A DNA stretch of 64,000 nucleotides from Datnioides undecimradiatus. Taxonomy: Eukaryota; Chordata; Actinopteri; Lobotiformes; Datnioididae. Both the position numbers and the translations under genes were made by a program. Every line of letters begins with the position of its first letter. Within the stretch, counting starts at the first letter, position 1. The notes below the pieces were generated by a model. That model worked only from the letters and a program-made list of their open reading frames with translations. It had not been told where the DNA came from and made no database searches. Below are positions 43,301 through 46,060 of the stretch, piece by piece. Location: contig WARS01000134.1 of NCBI GenBank assembly GCA_008933995.1, positions 633,501 to 697,500 of the forward strand, read 5' to 3'.

Positions 43301-44420
43301 CGTTAGCTATGGTTGCCCTGTCCTGTTCTTCCATTGGTCAGGTCTAAGCTGTTCTACCTGCTCCCTCACTAACTTTCACAAAAAGTCTCAAAGGCACATT
43401 CATCTTCTCAGTGAGAGGATCTCACATCTCTCCTAAACAGTAAAATTAGCTCAATGCTAAACTGCTCGTGGTAGCACAGCAGGTACTCTGAAGTGTAACC
43501 ATATCTGTTTAAACCCATGACTCAAATAGCTGAGAGTTCACAAAGTCCAAATAACACTGGCGTCCAAACATGCCACTGTTCACTGTTGTCTCTCTACATC
43601 AGGTAGGCACACATTTAAAAATAAAGATCTCTAAGTGGAAAATGAAACCCAAATGTGCCAAATAACTGAAGCTGCAGTTAGAAGTCCTGAGCAGGCCCTA
43701 GCGTGGCTTCACTTGGCCTGGTTATATTATGCTTTGGCTCTGAATCCTTTTATAATTGCAAGGTTCTGGGAGGGAAGAACGCCAAACCAACAAAACTCCG
43801 TTTCGAAGAAGGAAAAGAAAAAACAGACAACAGCCAGATTGCCTGGAAAGCTTGAAGCCAGAGTTTAATACTGCACGGTGACTGGACGAATAGAGAATCA
43901 AAGCTCTGCTGCAGATGGTCGCCAATTGCACCCGTTAGGCCTTTTCCCTCCATGGCAGCCTCTGCTGGGAGAGAAGCATGGGGAACCTCATCGTGTTGTG
44001 TGTTTCATTCATTTTCATTCATTGAAATGTGAGGAGATGTCCTGCTGTCTGTGGGATGGTTATTTTGATTCCTGTGTTGTAACTGGAGGGGAAAGTAACA
44101 ACACCAGGCACAATTGCAATGAAATGAAATGAATGATTCCCACTAGTCCAACAGTTCAGGATTGTTGCATAATCAGGTCTTAACCCGTGTGTGTTCCTGT
44201 CTTTGCAGATAAATGTTACTCCAACCAGACCGGCCCCAAGTGCGTCTCCTCGTCCCCTTCCTCCTCGGAGGCAGAGCCCAACTCCTCGTCCTCCTCGTCC
44301 TCCATCCTCCCCGTCAGCCAGATGATCGACAAGGTGAAGGATTACTGCTCCACGCGGTCCGACAACTTCTACAAGAACATCATCATGTCTGACAGCTTCG
44401 CCCACAGCACCAGGTTCTAG
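7237..44420 (+). CDS. adgrg2: Adhesion GPCR G2-like gene, 29 recognised coding exons (5' end not found)
   Basis: This is the overall gene span; the exons are listed separately. The product is a class B2 adhesion receptor. The seven-helix domain and tail match human ADGRG2 as I recall it, including the intracellular '[20 protein letters not shown]', the helix 6 'LLGMTWGF', '[10 protein letters not shown]' after helix 8, and a C-terminus ending [13 protein letters not shown]. Mammalian ADGRG2 acts in efferent-duct and epididymal fluid handling, with Gs/Gq and arrestin coupling; that is knowledge of the family, not of this gene. Exon lengths total 7,757 nt. Entering in phase 1 this gives exactly 2,585 codons including the TAG stop. 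Order: mucin-like stalk, SEA-like module, HormR, GAIN/GPS, 7TM, tail. No start codon or signal peptide was found. The main uncertainty is the extent of the mucin region. The 7TM assignment is close to certain. Confidence 0.9.
7303..10986 (+). other. Intron between mini-exons 1 and 2
   Basis: About 3.7 kb. It holds a tRNA-like repeat on the minus strand near 7960-8220 and a run of 11 G near 8985. Otherwise I see no exon with matching phase-1 splice sites. Short open frames here are chance frames. Confidence 0.5.
7960..8220 (-). repeat. Possible tRNA-derived SINE fragment
   Basis: Read on the minus strand, 'aggcgaatgg' resembles a Pol III A box and 'gagttcgattccc' resembles a B box, spaced roughly as in a tRNA. 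The body continues downstream and includes 'ccagggttcgtttctc'. The clover-leaf is degenerate, so it is not a working tRNA gene. Family unknown. Confidence 0.35.
10987..11058 (+). CDS. adgrg2: adgrg2 mucin-like mini-exon 2
   Basis: A 72-nt exon, phase 1 at both ends, preceded by a long pyrimidine tract and CCACCAG and followed by GTAAGA. It encodes 24 residues, nearly half Ser or Thr ([20 protein letters not shown]...), with an N-T-T glycosylation sequon. It is a probable O-glycosylated stalk segment. Confidence 0.7.
11059..11955 (+). other. Intron between mini-exons 2 and 3
   Basis: About 0.9 kb. It starts with a Pro/Ser-codon-like pyrimidine stretch (11060-11160) that is in frame with the upstream antisense and sense chance frames, then turns AT-rich. 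No feature is recognised. Confidence 0.5.
11956..12075 (+). CDS. adgrg2: adgrg2 mucin-like mini-exon 3 with polyserine run
   Basis: A 120-nt exon, phase 1 at both ends, from TCTCCAG to GTAAGG. It encodes 40 residues of Ser/Thr/Pro sequence ([18 protein letters not shown]...) ending in about eleven serines. The serine run uses AGC five times, then TCA and TCC/TCT codons, so two adjacent trinucleotide tracts make one homopolymer. This is prone to length variation between individuals. Confidence 0.8.
12588..12680 (+). CDS. adgrg2: adgrg2 mucin-like mini-exon 4
   Basis: A 93-nt exon, phase 1 at both ends, after TAATCAG and before GTAAGG. It encodes 31 residues rich in Ala, Thr and Ser ([20 protein letters not shown]...). 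It ends in His-Gly like mini-exon 5, which suggests a shared origin by exon duplication. A 512-nt intron (12076-12587) without recognisable features precedes it. Confidence 0.75.
12681..14939 (+). other. Intron between mini-exons 4 and 5
   Basis: About 2.3 kb. The part at about 13540-13960 is free of simple repeats and looks conserved (candidate regulatory sequence). Around 14440-14515 it is AT-rich with an A run. No further exon with phase-1 sites is convincing. Confidence 0.45.
14940..15017 (+). CDS. adgrg2: adgrg2 mucin-like mini-exon 5
   Basis: A 78-nt exon, phase 1 at both ends, from CCCCTGTAG to GTAAGA. It encodes 26 residues, about half Thr or Ser ([20 protein letters not shown]...), ending in His-Gly. 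Typical mucin-type O-glycosylation sequence. Confidence 0.8.
15018..15880 (+). other. Intron between mini-exons 5 and 6
   Basis: About 0.86 kb, AT-rich with a short ATT repeat near 15290. No feature recognised. Confidence 0.5.
15881..15964 (+). CDS. adgrg2: adgrg2 mucin-like mini-exon 6 (duplicated)
   Basis: An 84-nt exon, phase 1 at both ends, after CCACAAACAG and before GTAAGA. It encodes [20 protein letters not shown] then AVTAASSWG. It is almost identical to mini-exon 7, including about 18 bases upstream of the acceptor. The pair arose by recent local duplication. Confidence 0.8.
15965..16840 (+). other. Intron between duplicated mini-exons 6 and 7
   Basis: About 0.88 kb. Similarity between the two exon copies stops within a few bases of the donor, so this intron is not itself visibly duplicated. 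No other feature recognised. Confidence 0.5.
16841..16924 (+). CDS. adgrg2: adgrg2 mucin-like mini-exon 7 (duplicate of 6)
   Basis: An 84-nt exon, phase 1 at both ends. It differs from mini-exon 6 at about six positions: the second codon CTG to CAG, one silent Pro change, and A-T-S-C in place of A-S-S near the end. It reads [20 protein letters not shown] then AVTATSCWG. The new Cys is absent from copy 6. Confidence 0.8.
16925..17534 (+). other. Intron before the giant mucin exon
   Basis: About 0.6 kb. In the frame of the next exon a TAA lies immediately before the first ATG (17477), so the exon must begin later. No other feature is recognised. Confidence 0.5.
17535..22133 (+). CDS. adgrg2: adgrg2 giant mucin-like exon (~1,530 codons)
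   Basis: A single reading frame runs without a stop for about 4.6 kb. It encodes an extended ectodomain rich in Ser, Thr, Pro and Ala, with many N-glycosylation sequons (NTT, NAT, NGS, NRS, NLT). I find almost no cysteine before the last about 20 codons, as expected for an unfolded, heavily O-glycosylated stalk. I see no tandem amino-acid repeat. The acceptor is CTCCTCGTCTGCAG at 17534; a second in-phase acceptor lies 21 nt upstream (17513). The ATG at 17477 is not a plausible start, as no signal peptide follows it. Two GTATGT donors, at 21972 and 22134, are both phase 1 and fit the next exon. The first would drop 54 codons, including a sudden Cys cluster. The frame's TAG at 22160-22162 lies in the intron. 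Membership in adgrg2 is inferred from phase, strand and position. Confidence 0.8.
22134..24226 (+). other. Intron between mucin exon and SEA-like module
   Basis: About 2.1 kb. It contains an inverted-repeat element at 22305-22512. A short stretch 'acacctagtggccgacg' near 23120 resembles fragments found in many fish repeats. No convincing exon is seen, but a small phase-1 exon could be missed. Confidence 0.45.
22305..22512. mobile_element. Short inverted-repeat element (MITE-like)
   Basis: The 20-base ends 'gtggccaaaagtatgtggac' and 'gtccacagacttttggccac' are inverted copies with one mismatch, 208 bp apart. I recognise this terminal sequence from teleost genomes. There is no coding capacity and no clear target-site duplication by eye. 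It sits within the receptor intron. Confidence 0.7.
24227..24318 (+). CDS. adgrg2: adgrg2 exon 9: start of SEA-like module
   Basis: A 92-nt exon, phase 1 in and 0 out, after a CT-rich tract and GGCTGCAG, before GTAAGA. It reads [15 protein letters not shown]...[12 protein letters not shown] beta-strand followed by an amphipathic helix is the pattern of a SEA domain start. Confidence 0.8.
24319..25433 (+). other. Intron within SEA-like module
   Basis: About 1.1 kb. It holds a minus-strand SINE-like repeat near 24535-24705. The rest is unremarkable. Confidence 0.5.
24535..24705 (-). repeat. Teleost SINE-like repeat fragment
   Basis: On the minus strand it reads 'ggtggttcagtctccagctc', then 'gcatgccaaagcatcatggg', then 'gacactgaaccccaaactg'. 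I know this landmark order from a very common fish SINE-type repeat (tRNA-like head, then 'gacactgaaccccaa'). The copy is diverged. Confidence 0.55.
25434..25486 (+). CDS. adgrg2: adgrg2 exon 10: SEA-like module
   Basis: A 53-nt exon, phase 0 in and 2 out, from TTCTTCCAG to GTAACG. It reads [18 protein letters not shown], with an N-Q-T sequon. It completes the helix begun in exon 9 and starts the next strand. Confidence 0.85.
25850..25876 (+). CDS. adgrg2: adgrg2 exon 11: 27-nt microexon
   Basis: A tiny exon, phase 2 at both ends, between TCTCTGCAG and GTACAA. It adds VQPGENPA plus split serine codons. In SEA domains this position corresponds to the turn after the second strand ('FRPGS' in classical members). 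Being 27 nt, it can be skipped without changing frame. Confidence 0.75.
25978..26126 (+). CDS. adgrg2: adgrg2 exon 12: end of SEA-like module
   Basis: A 149-nt exon, phase 2 in and 1 out, from GTGTCCAG to GTGAGA. It reads [20 protein letters not shown] and on to [11 protein letters not shown]. The LLVYFYI strand followed by an amphipathic segment fits the second half of a SEA fold. The classical GSVVV autoproteolysis motif is absent. Confidence 0.85.
26127..26555 (+). other. Intron between SEA-like module and HormR
   Basis: About 0.43 kb. Apart from a short 'tagcatgtagcatgca' simple motif, nothing is recognised. Confidence 0.5.
26556..26667 (+). CDS. adgrg2: adgrg2 exon 13: hormone-receptor motif, first half
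   Basis: A 112-nt exon, phase 1 in and 2 out, between TTTCAG and GTAACT. It reads [20 protein letters not shown] and on to [14 protein letters not shown]. The conserved Cys and the Trp-Pro pair (RWPE), followed by CFPNKD, match the HormR pattern of group VIII adhesion receptors. The last Cys codon is completed in the next exon. Confidence 0.9.
26805..26889 (+). repeat. (CTGT/CTGTCTCT)n pyrimidine repeat at an acceptor
   Basis: About 85 bases of CTGT, CTCT and GCCT units run directly into the acceptor of exon 14, so the repeat serves as its pyrimidine tract. The open frames on both strands here are repeat translations. Confidence 0.85.
26890..26978 (+). CDS. adgrg2: adgrg2 exon 14: hormone-receptor motif, second half
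   Basis: An 89-nt exon, phase 2 in and 1 out, after CTGTCTCAG and before GTACGC. It reads [20 protein letters not shown] then DIDTIQVSA. The W-x3-D-x3-C pattern is the end of the HormR motif. NFS and NCT are possible glycosylation sites. Confidence 0.9.
27078..27199. repeat. 13-bp tandem repeat (tagctcagctggt)
   Basis: About nine to ten copies of a 13-base unit with CAG/CGG variants and one copy a base longer, inside the 268-bp intron between exons 14 and 15. The unit matches a Pol III A-box consensus by sequence, but no B box follows. Confidence 0.95.
27247..27311 (+). CDS. adgrg2: adgrg2 exon 15: start of GAIN domain
   Basis: A 65-nt exon, phase 1 in and 0 out, after CTGTGCAG and before GTGACG. 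It reads [20 protein letters not shown] then EE, the first helix of GAIN subdomain A. Confidence 0.85.
27336..27479. repeat. 40-bp minisatellite filling an intron
   Basis: About 3.6 copies of a 40-base unit, itself made of a 24-base and a 16-base part that both begin 'cgactgtgtc'. It occupies about three quarters of the 187-bp intron between exons 15 and 16. Confidence 0.95.
27499..27635 (+). CDS. adgrg2: adgrg2 exon 16: GAIN subdomain A
   Basis: A 137-nt exon, phase 0 in and 2 out, after CTCTGCAG and before GTACGG. It reads [20 protein letters not shown] and on to [11 protein letters not shown]. Helical, with one N-T-T sequon. The donor adjoins the decamer minisatellite. Confidence 0.9.
27650..28410. 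repeat. Decamer minisatellite (tactctgctg), about 760 bp
   Basis: Some 75 units of the decamer 'tactctgctg', interspersed with 'cactctgctg' and with 5-base deletions giving 'tactctactctgctg'. It fills most of the 956-bp intron between exons 16 and 17. The repeat has no stops in some frames on both strands, which makes spurious proteins of up to about 320 residues. Confidence 0.97.
28592..28757 (+). CDS. adgrg2: adgrg2 exon 17: GAIN domain
   Basis: A 166-nt exon, phase 2 in and 0 out, after CGTCCTCAG and before GTGCCG. It reads [20 protein letters not shown] and on to [12 protein letters not shown]. It ends the helical subdomain A and starts the beta-rich subdomain B. NTS, NGT and NSS are sequons. 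Confidence 0.92.
28835..28981 (+). CDS. adgrg2: adgrg2 exon 18: GAIN subdomain B
   Basis: A 147-nt exon, phase 0 at both ends, after CGTCCCTCAG and before GTGAGT. It reads [20 protein letters not shown] and on to [11 protein letters not shown]. 'VTLPASLL' and 'INFMFF' are typical GAIN-B strand patterns. Confidence 0.93.
29062..29178 (+). CDS. adgrg2: adgrg2 exon 19: GAIN subdomain B
   Basis: A 117-nt exon, phase 0 at both ends, after GGTTCCTCAG and before GTGTGT. It reads [20 protein letters not shown] and on to [13 protein letters not shown]. The '[12 protein letters not shown]' and 'L.DPVEI.I.H' patterns are diagnostic of GAIN domains. Confidence 0.95.
29179..29769 (+). other. AT-rich intron in GAIN-B
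   Basis: About 0.59 kb, very T/A-rich (long TTTTATTT stretches). The open frame into it from exon 19 is intron read-through. Nothing else is recognised. Confidence 0.6.
29770..29815 (+). CDS. adgrg2: adgrg2 exon 20: GPS, first part
   Basis: A 46-nt exon, phase 0 in and 1 out, after GTCCCTGCAG and before GTAAGT. It reads [15 protein letters not shown]. The Cys and the W of 'CMFWDF' are the first conserved residues of the GPCR proteolysis site motif. Confidence 0.95.
29858..29951. repeat. (ATTA)n palindromic AT tract
   Basis: About 94 bases made only of A and T apart from one C, largely ATTA/TTAA units and self-complementary. It fills nearly half of the 205-bp intron splitting the GPS motif. 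Confidence 0.95.
30021..30127 (+). CDS. adgrg2: adgrg2 exon 21: GPS cleavage site
   Basis: A 107-nt exon, phase 1 in and 0 out, after TGTGCCACCAG and before GTGAGA. It reads [20 protein letters not shown] then [15 protein letters not shown]. It has the conserved W, the Cys pair CLC and the H-L/T autocleavage triad, so self-cleavage in the ER is expected. The tethered agonist starts at T-H-F-G-I-L-M and continues in the next exon. Three sequence-conserved positions of the Stachel (T, F, M) are present. Confidence 0.97.
30128..30840 (+). other. Intron within the tethered-agonist coding sequence
   Basis: About 0.71 kb. It contains a (GT)n/(GC)n-interrupted microsatellite at about 30410-30490 and an AT-rich stretch near 30580-30620. 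The acceptor is GTGTGAGCAG. Confidence 0.6.
30410..30490. repeat. Interrupted (GT)n microsatellite
   Basis: GT repeats broken by GC and 'gcatgcat' words. Confidence 0.9.
30841..30968 (+). CDS. adgrg2: adgrg2 exon 22: tethered agonist end and helix 1
   Basis: A 128-nt exon, phase 0 in and 2 out, before GTGAGT. It reads [20 protein letters not shown] and then [20 protein letters not shown] and AF. It joins the Stachel to the first membrane helix (about [18 protein letters not shown]). '[19 protein letters not shown]' matches mammalian ADGRG2 closely. Confidence 0.98.
30969..31636 (+). other. Intron between helix 1 and helix 2 exons
   Basis: About 0.67 kb, with short 'gctagctgagg/tagttagctaag' simple words near 31140-31200. 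Nothing else is recognised. Confidence 0.5.
31637..31905 (+). CDS. adgrg2: adgrg2 exon 23: helices 2, 3 and start of 4
   Basis: A 269-nt exon, phase 2 in and 1 out, after TTCTCCACAG and before GTGAGA. It has [20 protein letters not shown] (intracellular loop 1, helix 2), the extracellular Cys of helix 3 ([14 protein letters not shown]), '[20 protein letters not shown]' and '[13 protein letters not shown]'. All are class B2 signatures and near-identical to ADGRG2. Confidence 0.99.
31992..32094 (+). CDS. adgrg2: adgrg2 exon 24: helix 4 and extracellular loop 2
   Basis: A 103-nt exon, phase 1 in and 2 out, after CGGCTCCAG and before GTGAGT. It reads [20 protein letters not shown] and on to [10 protein letters not shown]. 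Helix 4 ends in an acidic, Gly-rich loop that is longer on the Gly/Ser side than I recall for mammals. Confidence 0.96.
32285..32435 (+). CDS. adgrg2: adgrg2 exon 25: loop 2 Cys-Trp, helix 5, loop 3
   Basis: A 151-nt exon, phase 2 in and 0 out, after CTCTCCTCAG and before GTGAGT. It carries the conserved CW of loop 2 ([14 protein letters not shown]), helix 5 ([20 protein letters not shown]) and the intracellular loop 3 sequence [15 protein letters not shown], which matches human ADGRG2. Confidence 0.99.
32436..32860 (+). other. Intron between helix 5 and helix 6 exons
   Basis: About 0.43 kb. It ends in a CTT-rich pyrimidine tract used by the next acceptor. No other feature. Confidence 0.6.
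32861..32993 (+). CDS. adgrg2: adgrg2 exon 26: helix 6, loop 3, start of helix 7
   Basis: A 133-nt exon, phase 0 in and 1 out, after TGTGATCCAG and before GTAACG. It reads [20 protein letters not shown], then [20 protein letters not shown] and NSLQG. The T-W-G-F motif of helix 6 and '[10 protein letters not shown]' of helix 7 are hallmarks of adhesion receptors. Confidence 0.99.
33239..33340 (+). CDS. adgrg2: adgrg2 exon 27: end of helix 7 and helix 8
   Basis: A 102-nt exon, phase 1 at both ends, after a (TTC)n tract and CAG and before GTACCC. It reads [20 protein letters not shown] and then [13 protein letters not shown]. 'FIFHC' ends helix 7, and the Lys/Arg-rich segment plus CC (possible palmitoylation) forms helix 8. 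Confidence 0.98.
33341..35296 (+). other. Intron before the tail exon
   Basis: About 2.0 kb. The last part (35115-35285) is a fragment of the common percomorph repeat also seen at 6.4-6.8 kb. No exon is recognised; open frames near 33600 and 34600 lack splice context. Confidence 0.5.
35115..35285 (+). repeat. Common percomorph interspersed repeat, copy 2 (3' fragment)
   Basis: 'tttggtttatgacctgatat', 'cccatgagcctcagctgga' and 'aaatgttagcatgctaacga' follow in the order I know for this family. It ends about 10 bases before the acceptor of exon 28, so the acceptor region borders on an old insertion. Confidence 0.6.
35297..35452 (+). CDS. adgrg2: adgrg2 exon 28: cytoplasmic tail
   Basis: A 156-nt exon, phase 1 at both ends, after GTGCTGCAG and before GTGAGA. 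It reads [20 protein letters not shown] and on to [14 protein letters not shown]. The start matches human DWSKTATN. The Ser-rich run [10 protein letters not shown] is a likely phosphorylation and arrestin region. Confidence 0.97.
36303..36511. repeat. 103-bp tandem duplication
   Basis: Two adjacent copies with a period of 103 bases differ at only a few positions. Each holds 'gttagcctgatagcctgtt'-type words and 'gcaccagtggcaaagtgag'. A recent duplication. Confidence 0.95.
37550..37985 (+). repeat. Interspersed repeat, family A, copy 2
   Basis: Same orientation as copy 1 at 1140-1548, nearly identical over the last 240 bases. It carries about 20 extra bases ('cggccatcttggctatcg') and lacks a short piece near its 5' end. 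Confidence 0.75.
41174..41480. repeat. Interspersed repeat, family B, copy 2, with tandem GC-box array
   Basis: An inverted counterpart of about 3110-3310. It contains four copies of a 39-base unit with 'ccccgcccc' at a regular 39-base spacing (41192-41355). Copy 1 has fewer units, so the array expanded locally. The short open frames on both strands come from this array. Confidence 0.8.
44209..44420 (+). CDS. adgrg2: adgrg2 exon 29: C-terminus and stop
   Basis: The terminal exon is phase 1 in, after GTCTTTGCAG, and ends at TAG 44418-44420. After [12 protein letters not shown] it has a long Ser-rich run, then [20 protein letters not shown] and [18 protein letters not shown]. The last about 30 residues match human ADGRG2 almost residue for residue, which fixes both the gene identity and the end of the reading frame. 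The 174-residue antisense frame over this exon is a shadow. Confidence 0.98.
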
Positions 44421-45562
44421 AGCAGTCCTCCATGTTCTGCGGCTCCTGGAGGTTCCCCACCTGGGTTTTTCTGGAACTGCCCGAATTGTCCTGGGAAAAG
44501 TTTCAACGCCGTCCTCTGCAGCACCTTCAGTGAGGCGTCTCAATTAACTCTTGAATCACTGCCCAACACTCTGGAGCCTTTATCATGTTTCTGACCTGCA
44601 CCCTCGGCCTCAACGGAGAGTCCTAGAATTCCAGGAACCAAGCTGCAGAACCTGCAGGACGTTCTCGCTGTTTTGCTTGTAGATCTCTTCGACGGCTTCG
44701 GCAGAATCCAACATTTTCTCTAACTGCTTCTTTCCTGAGCTGATGCCGCAAAGAGGTGCCGTTACACAACCCCTCCAACATGTTAGAACCGAACTTTCTA
44801 GAAGTGTTCTGCCTGTCCTGAGCTGCAGAGTGTTTGTTTTTCACACCACTGTCTCCCTCCTGATCTTTCCCACCATCTTGGCCTTGACTTTGAATCTGTT
44901 TGTCTTTAACGTGTTGAATTGCGTTTTGTTGTCAAGCAGCTGGTGTCGGAGCCTGAACTGTCATTTTCATTGATGTGATTTCTGTCAGTGTCTAGTCGTC
45001 ATGAAGTGCTGGTTGGTTTGCGTGACAGAATATTAATTAGTGGTTTTCTTCAGTGCCGATGTAGCACATAGCACAAGTTTGTAGTTAAACAGCTACACGG
45101 TTTAAACCAGAGCTGCCAACTCACTGCACTGTCTCTGCTTTGTATGAACATGCCTGCTAATCCAGAAGAATCTGCCTTTACATGTTCAGCCGGCAGCCGG
45201 TGAGCACCACAGAGCTAAAAACCCCAGAGACCCTGTCACGATAATCATGGACCAACTCGCTCGTTATGGTCTGAAATCTCTGGATAGTCGTCGGGTCTCT
45301 GACTGCTACAGGGTGGCTGGAGGGCGCCGATGCGATTCTACTGTATCATATCAAATGACCGAATCAGCTGACCTGGCTGCCAGACGGAGGAACCAAGAGG
45401 AAATGAAAGGGAGCAGCGAAGGGAGGAAAGGATAAACACAAGGTGGGGAAGGTGGTGAGGAGGAGGAGGAGAAAAGAAGTAGGCTGTTATGTCTTGGTGT
45501 TGTTTTAATACTGTGATGCTTGTTTAAACTGGCAGTGTGCATGTGTGTGTGGAGCCATATCC

Positions 45563-45570
45563 TATGTAAA
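45563..45570 (+). promoter_or_regulatory. Pumilio response element, TGTAAATA
   Basis: An exact match to the UGUANAUA consensus on the sense strand of the likely 3' UTR. A second match lies 115 bases downstream. Confidence 0.45.
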
Positions 45571-45677
45571 TATTGATGATCTATCTATTCTATGTGCCTT
45601 ATTATATAGTGTTATGTTGTGTGCAGATGGTTGCTTTTGTTCATGCCTTTGCGGGGTCCTGGAAGGGTCACCGGGAC

Positions 45678-45685
45678 TGTACATA
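45678..45685 (+). promoter_or_regulatory. Pumilio response element, TGTACATA
   Basis: Second exact UGUANAUA match in the likely 3' UTR. Confidence 0.45.
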
Positions 45686-46043
45686 CAAACCCAAACGTCC
45701 TCTGAGCGAGCTGCCCACGCTGAGTAGGCACACAGCCGACTGCCCTTTTCACCTGCTGAGAAACTATTCGTGGTGATGGGACGGGCAGAACGTGTCGGAT
45801 GGATGAAACAATGAAATAGTTTGACTTTACACCCAGTTTAACTCTAACAATTGAACATACTCTGTCTAATATTATCCTGACAAACAAAGCTGGTGCCCTC
45901 AACAAAGCCCAAGCACATTGACACACACTTTGAATTCATATTTGAATTATTTAAACTTTAAAAACGTCTTGAAGCTTTGAAACCCCTCAACAAACACCAA
46001 CCATCAAACTCTAAGTGGGTGTTTGATGCTTCTTAGGATAAAT

Positions 46044-46049
46044 AATAAA
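46044..46049 (+). terminator. Candidate poly(A) signal AATAAA
   Basis: First canonical hexamer downstream of the receptor stop codon. The cleavage site cannot be set from sequence alone. Confidence 0.4.
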
Positions 46050-46060
46050 AGCTAAGCTAA

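Larger units (their letters stand above)
35453..44208 (+). other. Long last intron (8.8 kb)
   Basis: The largest intron recognised in the gene. It contains a 103-bp tandem duplication, copy 2 of repeat family A, an ATT/ATA-rich stretch near 37310-37450, a GC-box tandem array inside a family B copy, and about 2 kb (41.9-44.1 kb) of unrecognised sequence that may be old transposon remains. A 42-nt phase-1 segment at 36576-36617 has splice-like borders but an in-frame stop. Confidence 0.6.
44421..46060 (+). other. Probable adgrg2 3' untranslated region (minimal extent)
   Basis: Directly follows the stop codon. It includes a conserved-looking block at 45540-45770 with two Pumilio-type sites, and the first AATAAA at 46044-46049. 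Later AATAAA signals lie at 47176, 48619 and 49189, so longer forms are possible. No coding frame here has splice or start support. Confidence 0.5.

Noticed and set aside
44019-44543. 174-residue antisense frame
   Set aside because: Shadow of the Ser-rich last receptor exon. Arg/Gly/Val content follows from the complementary codons.
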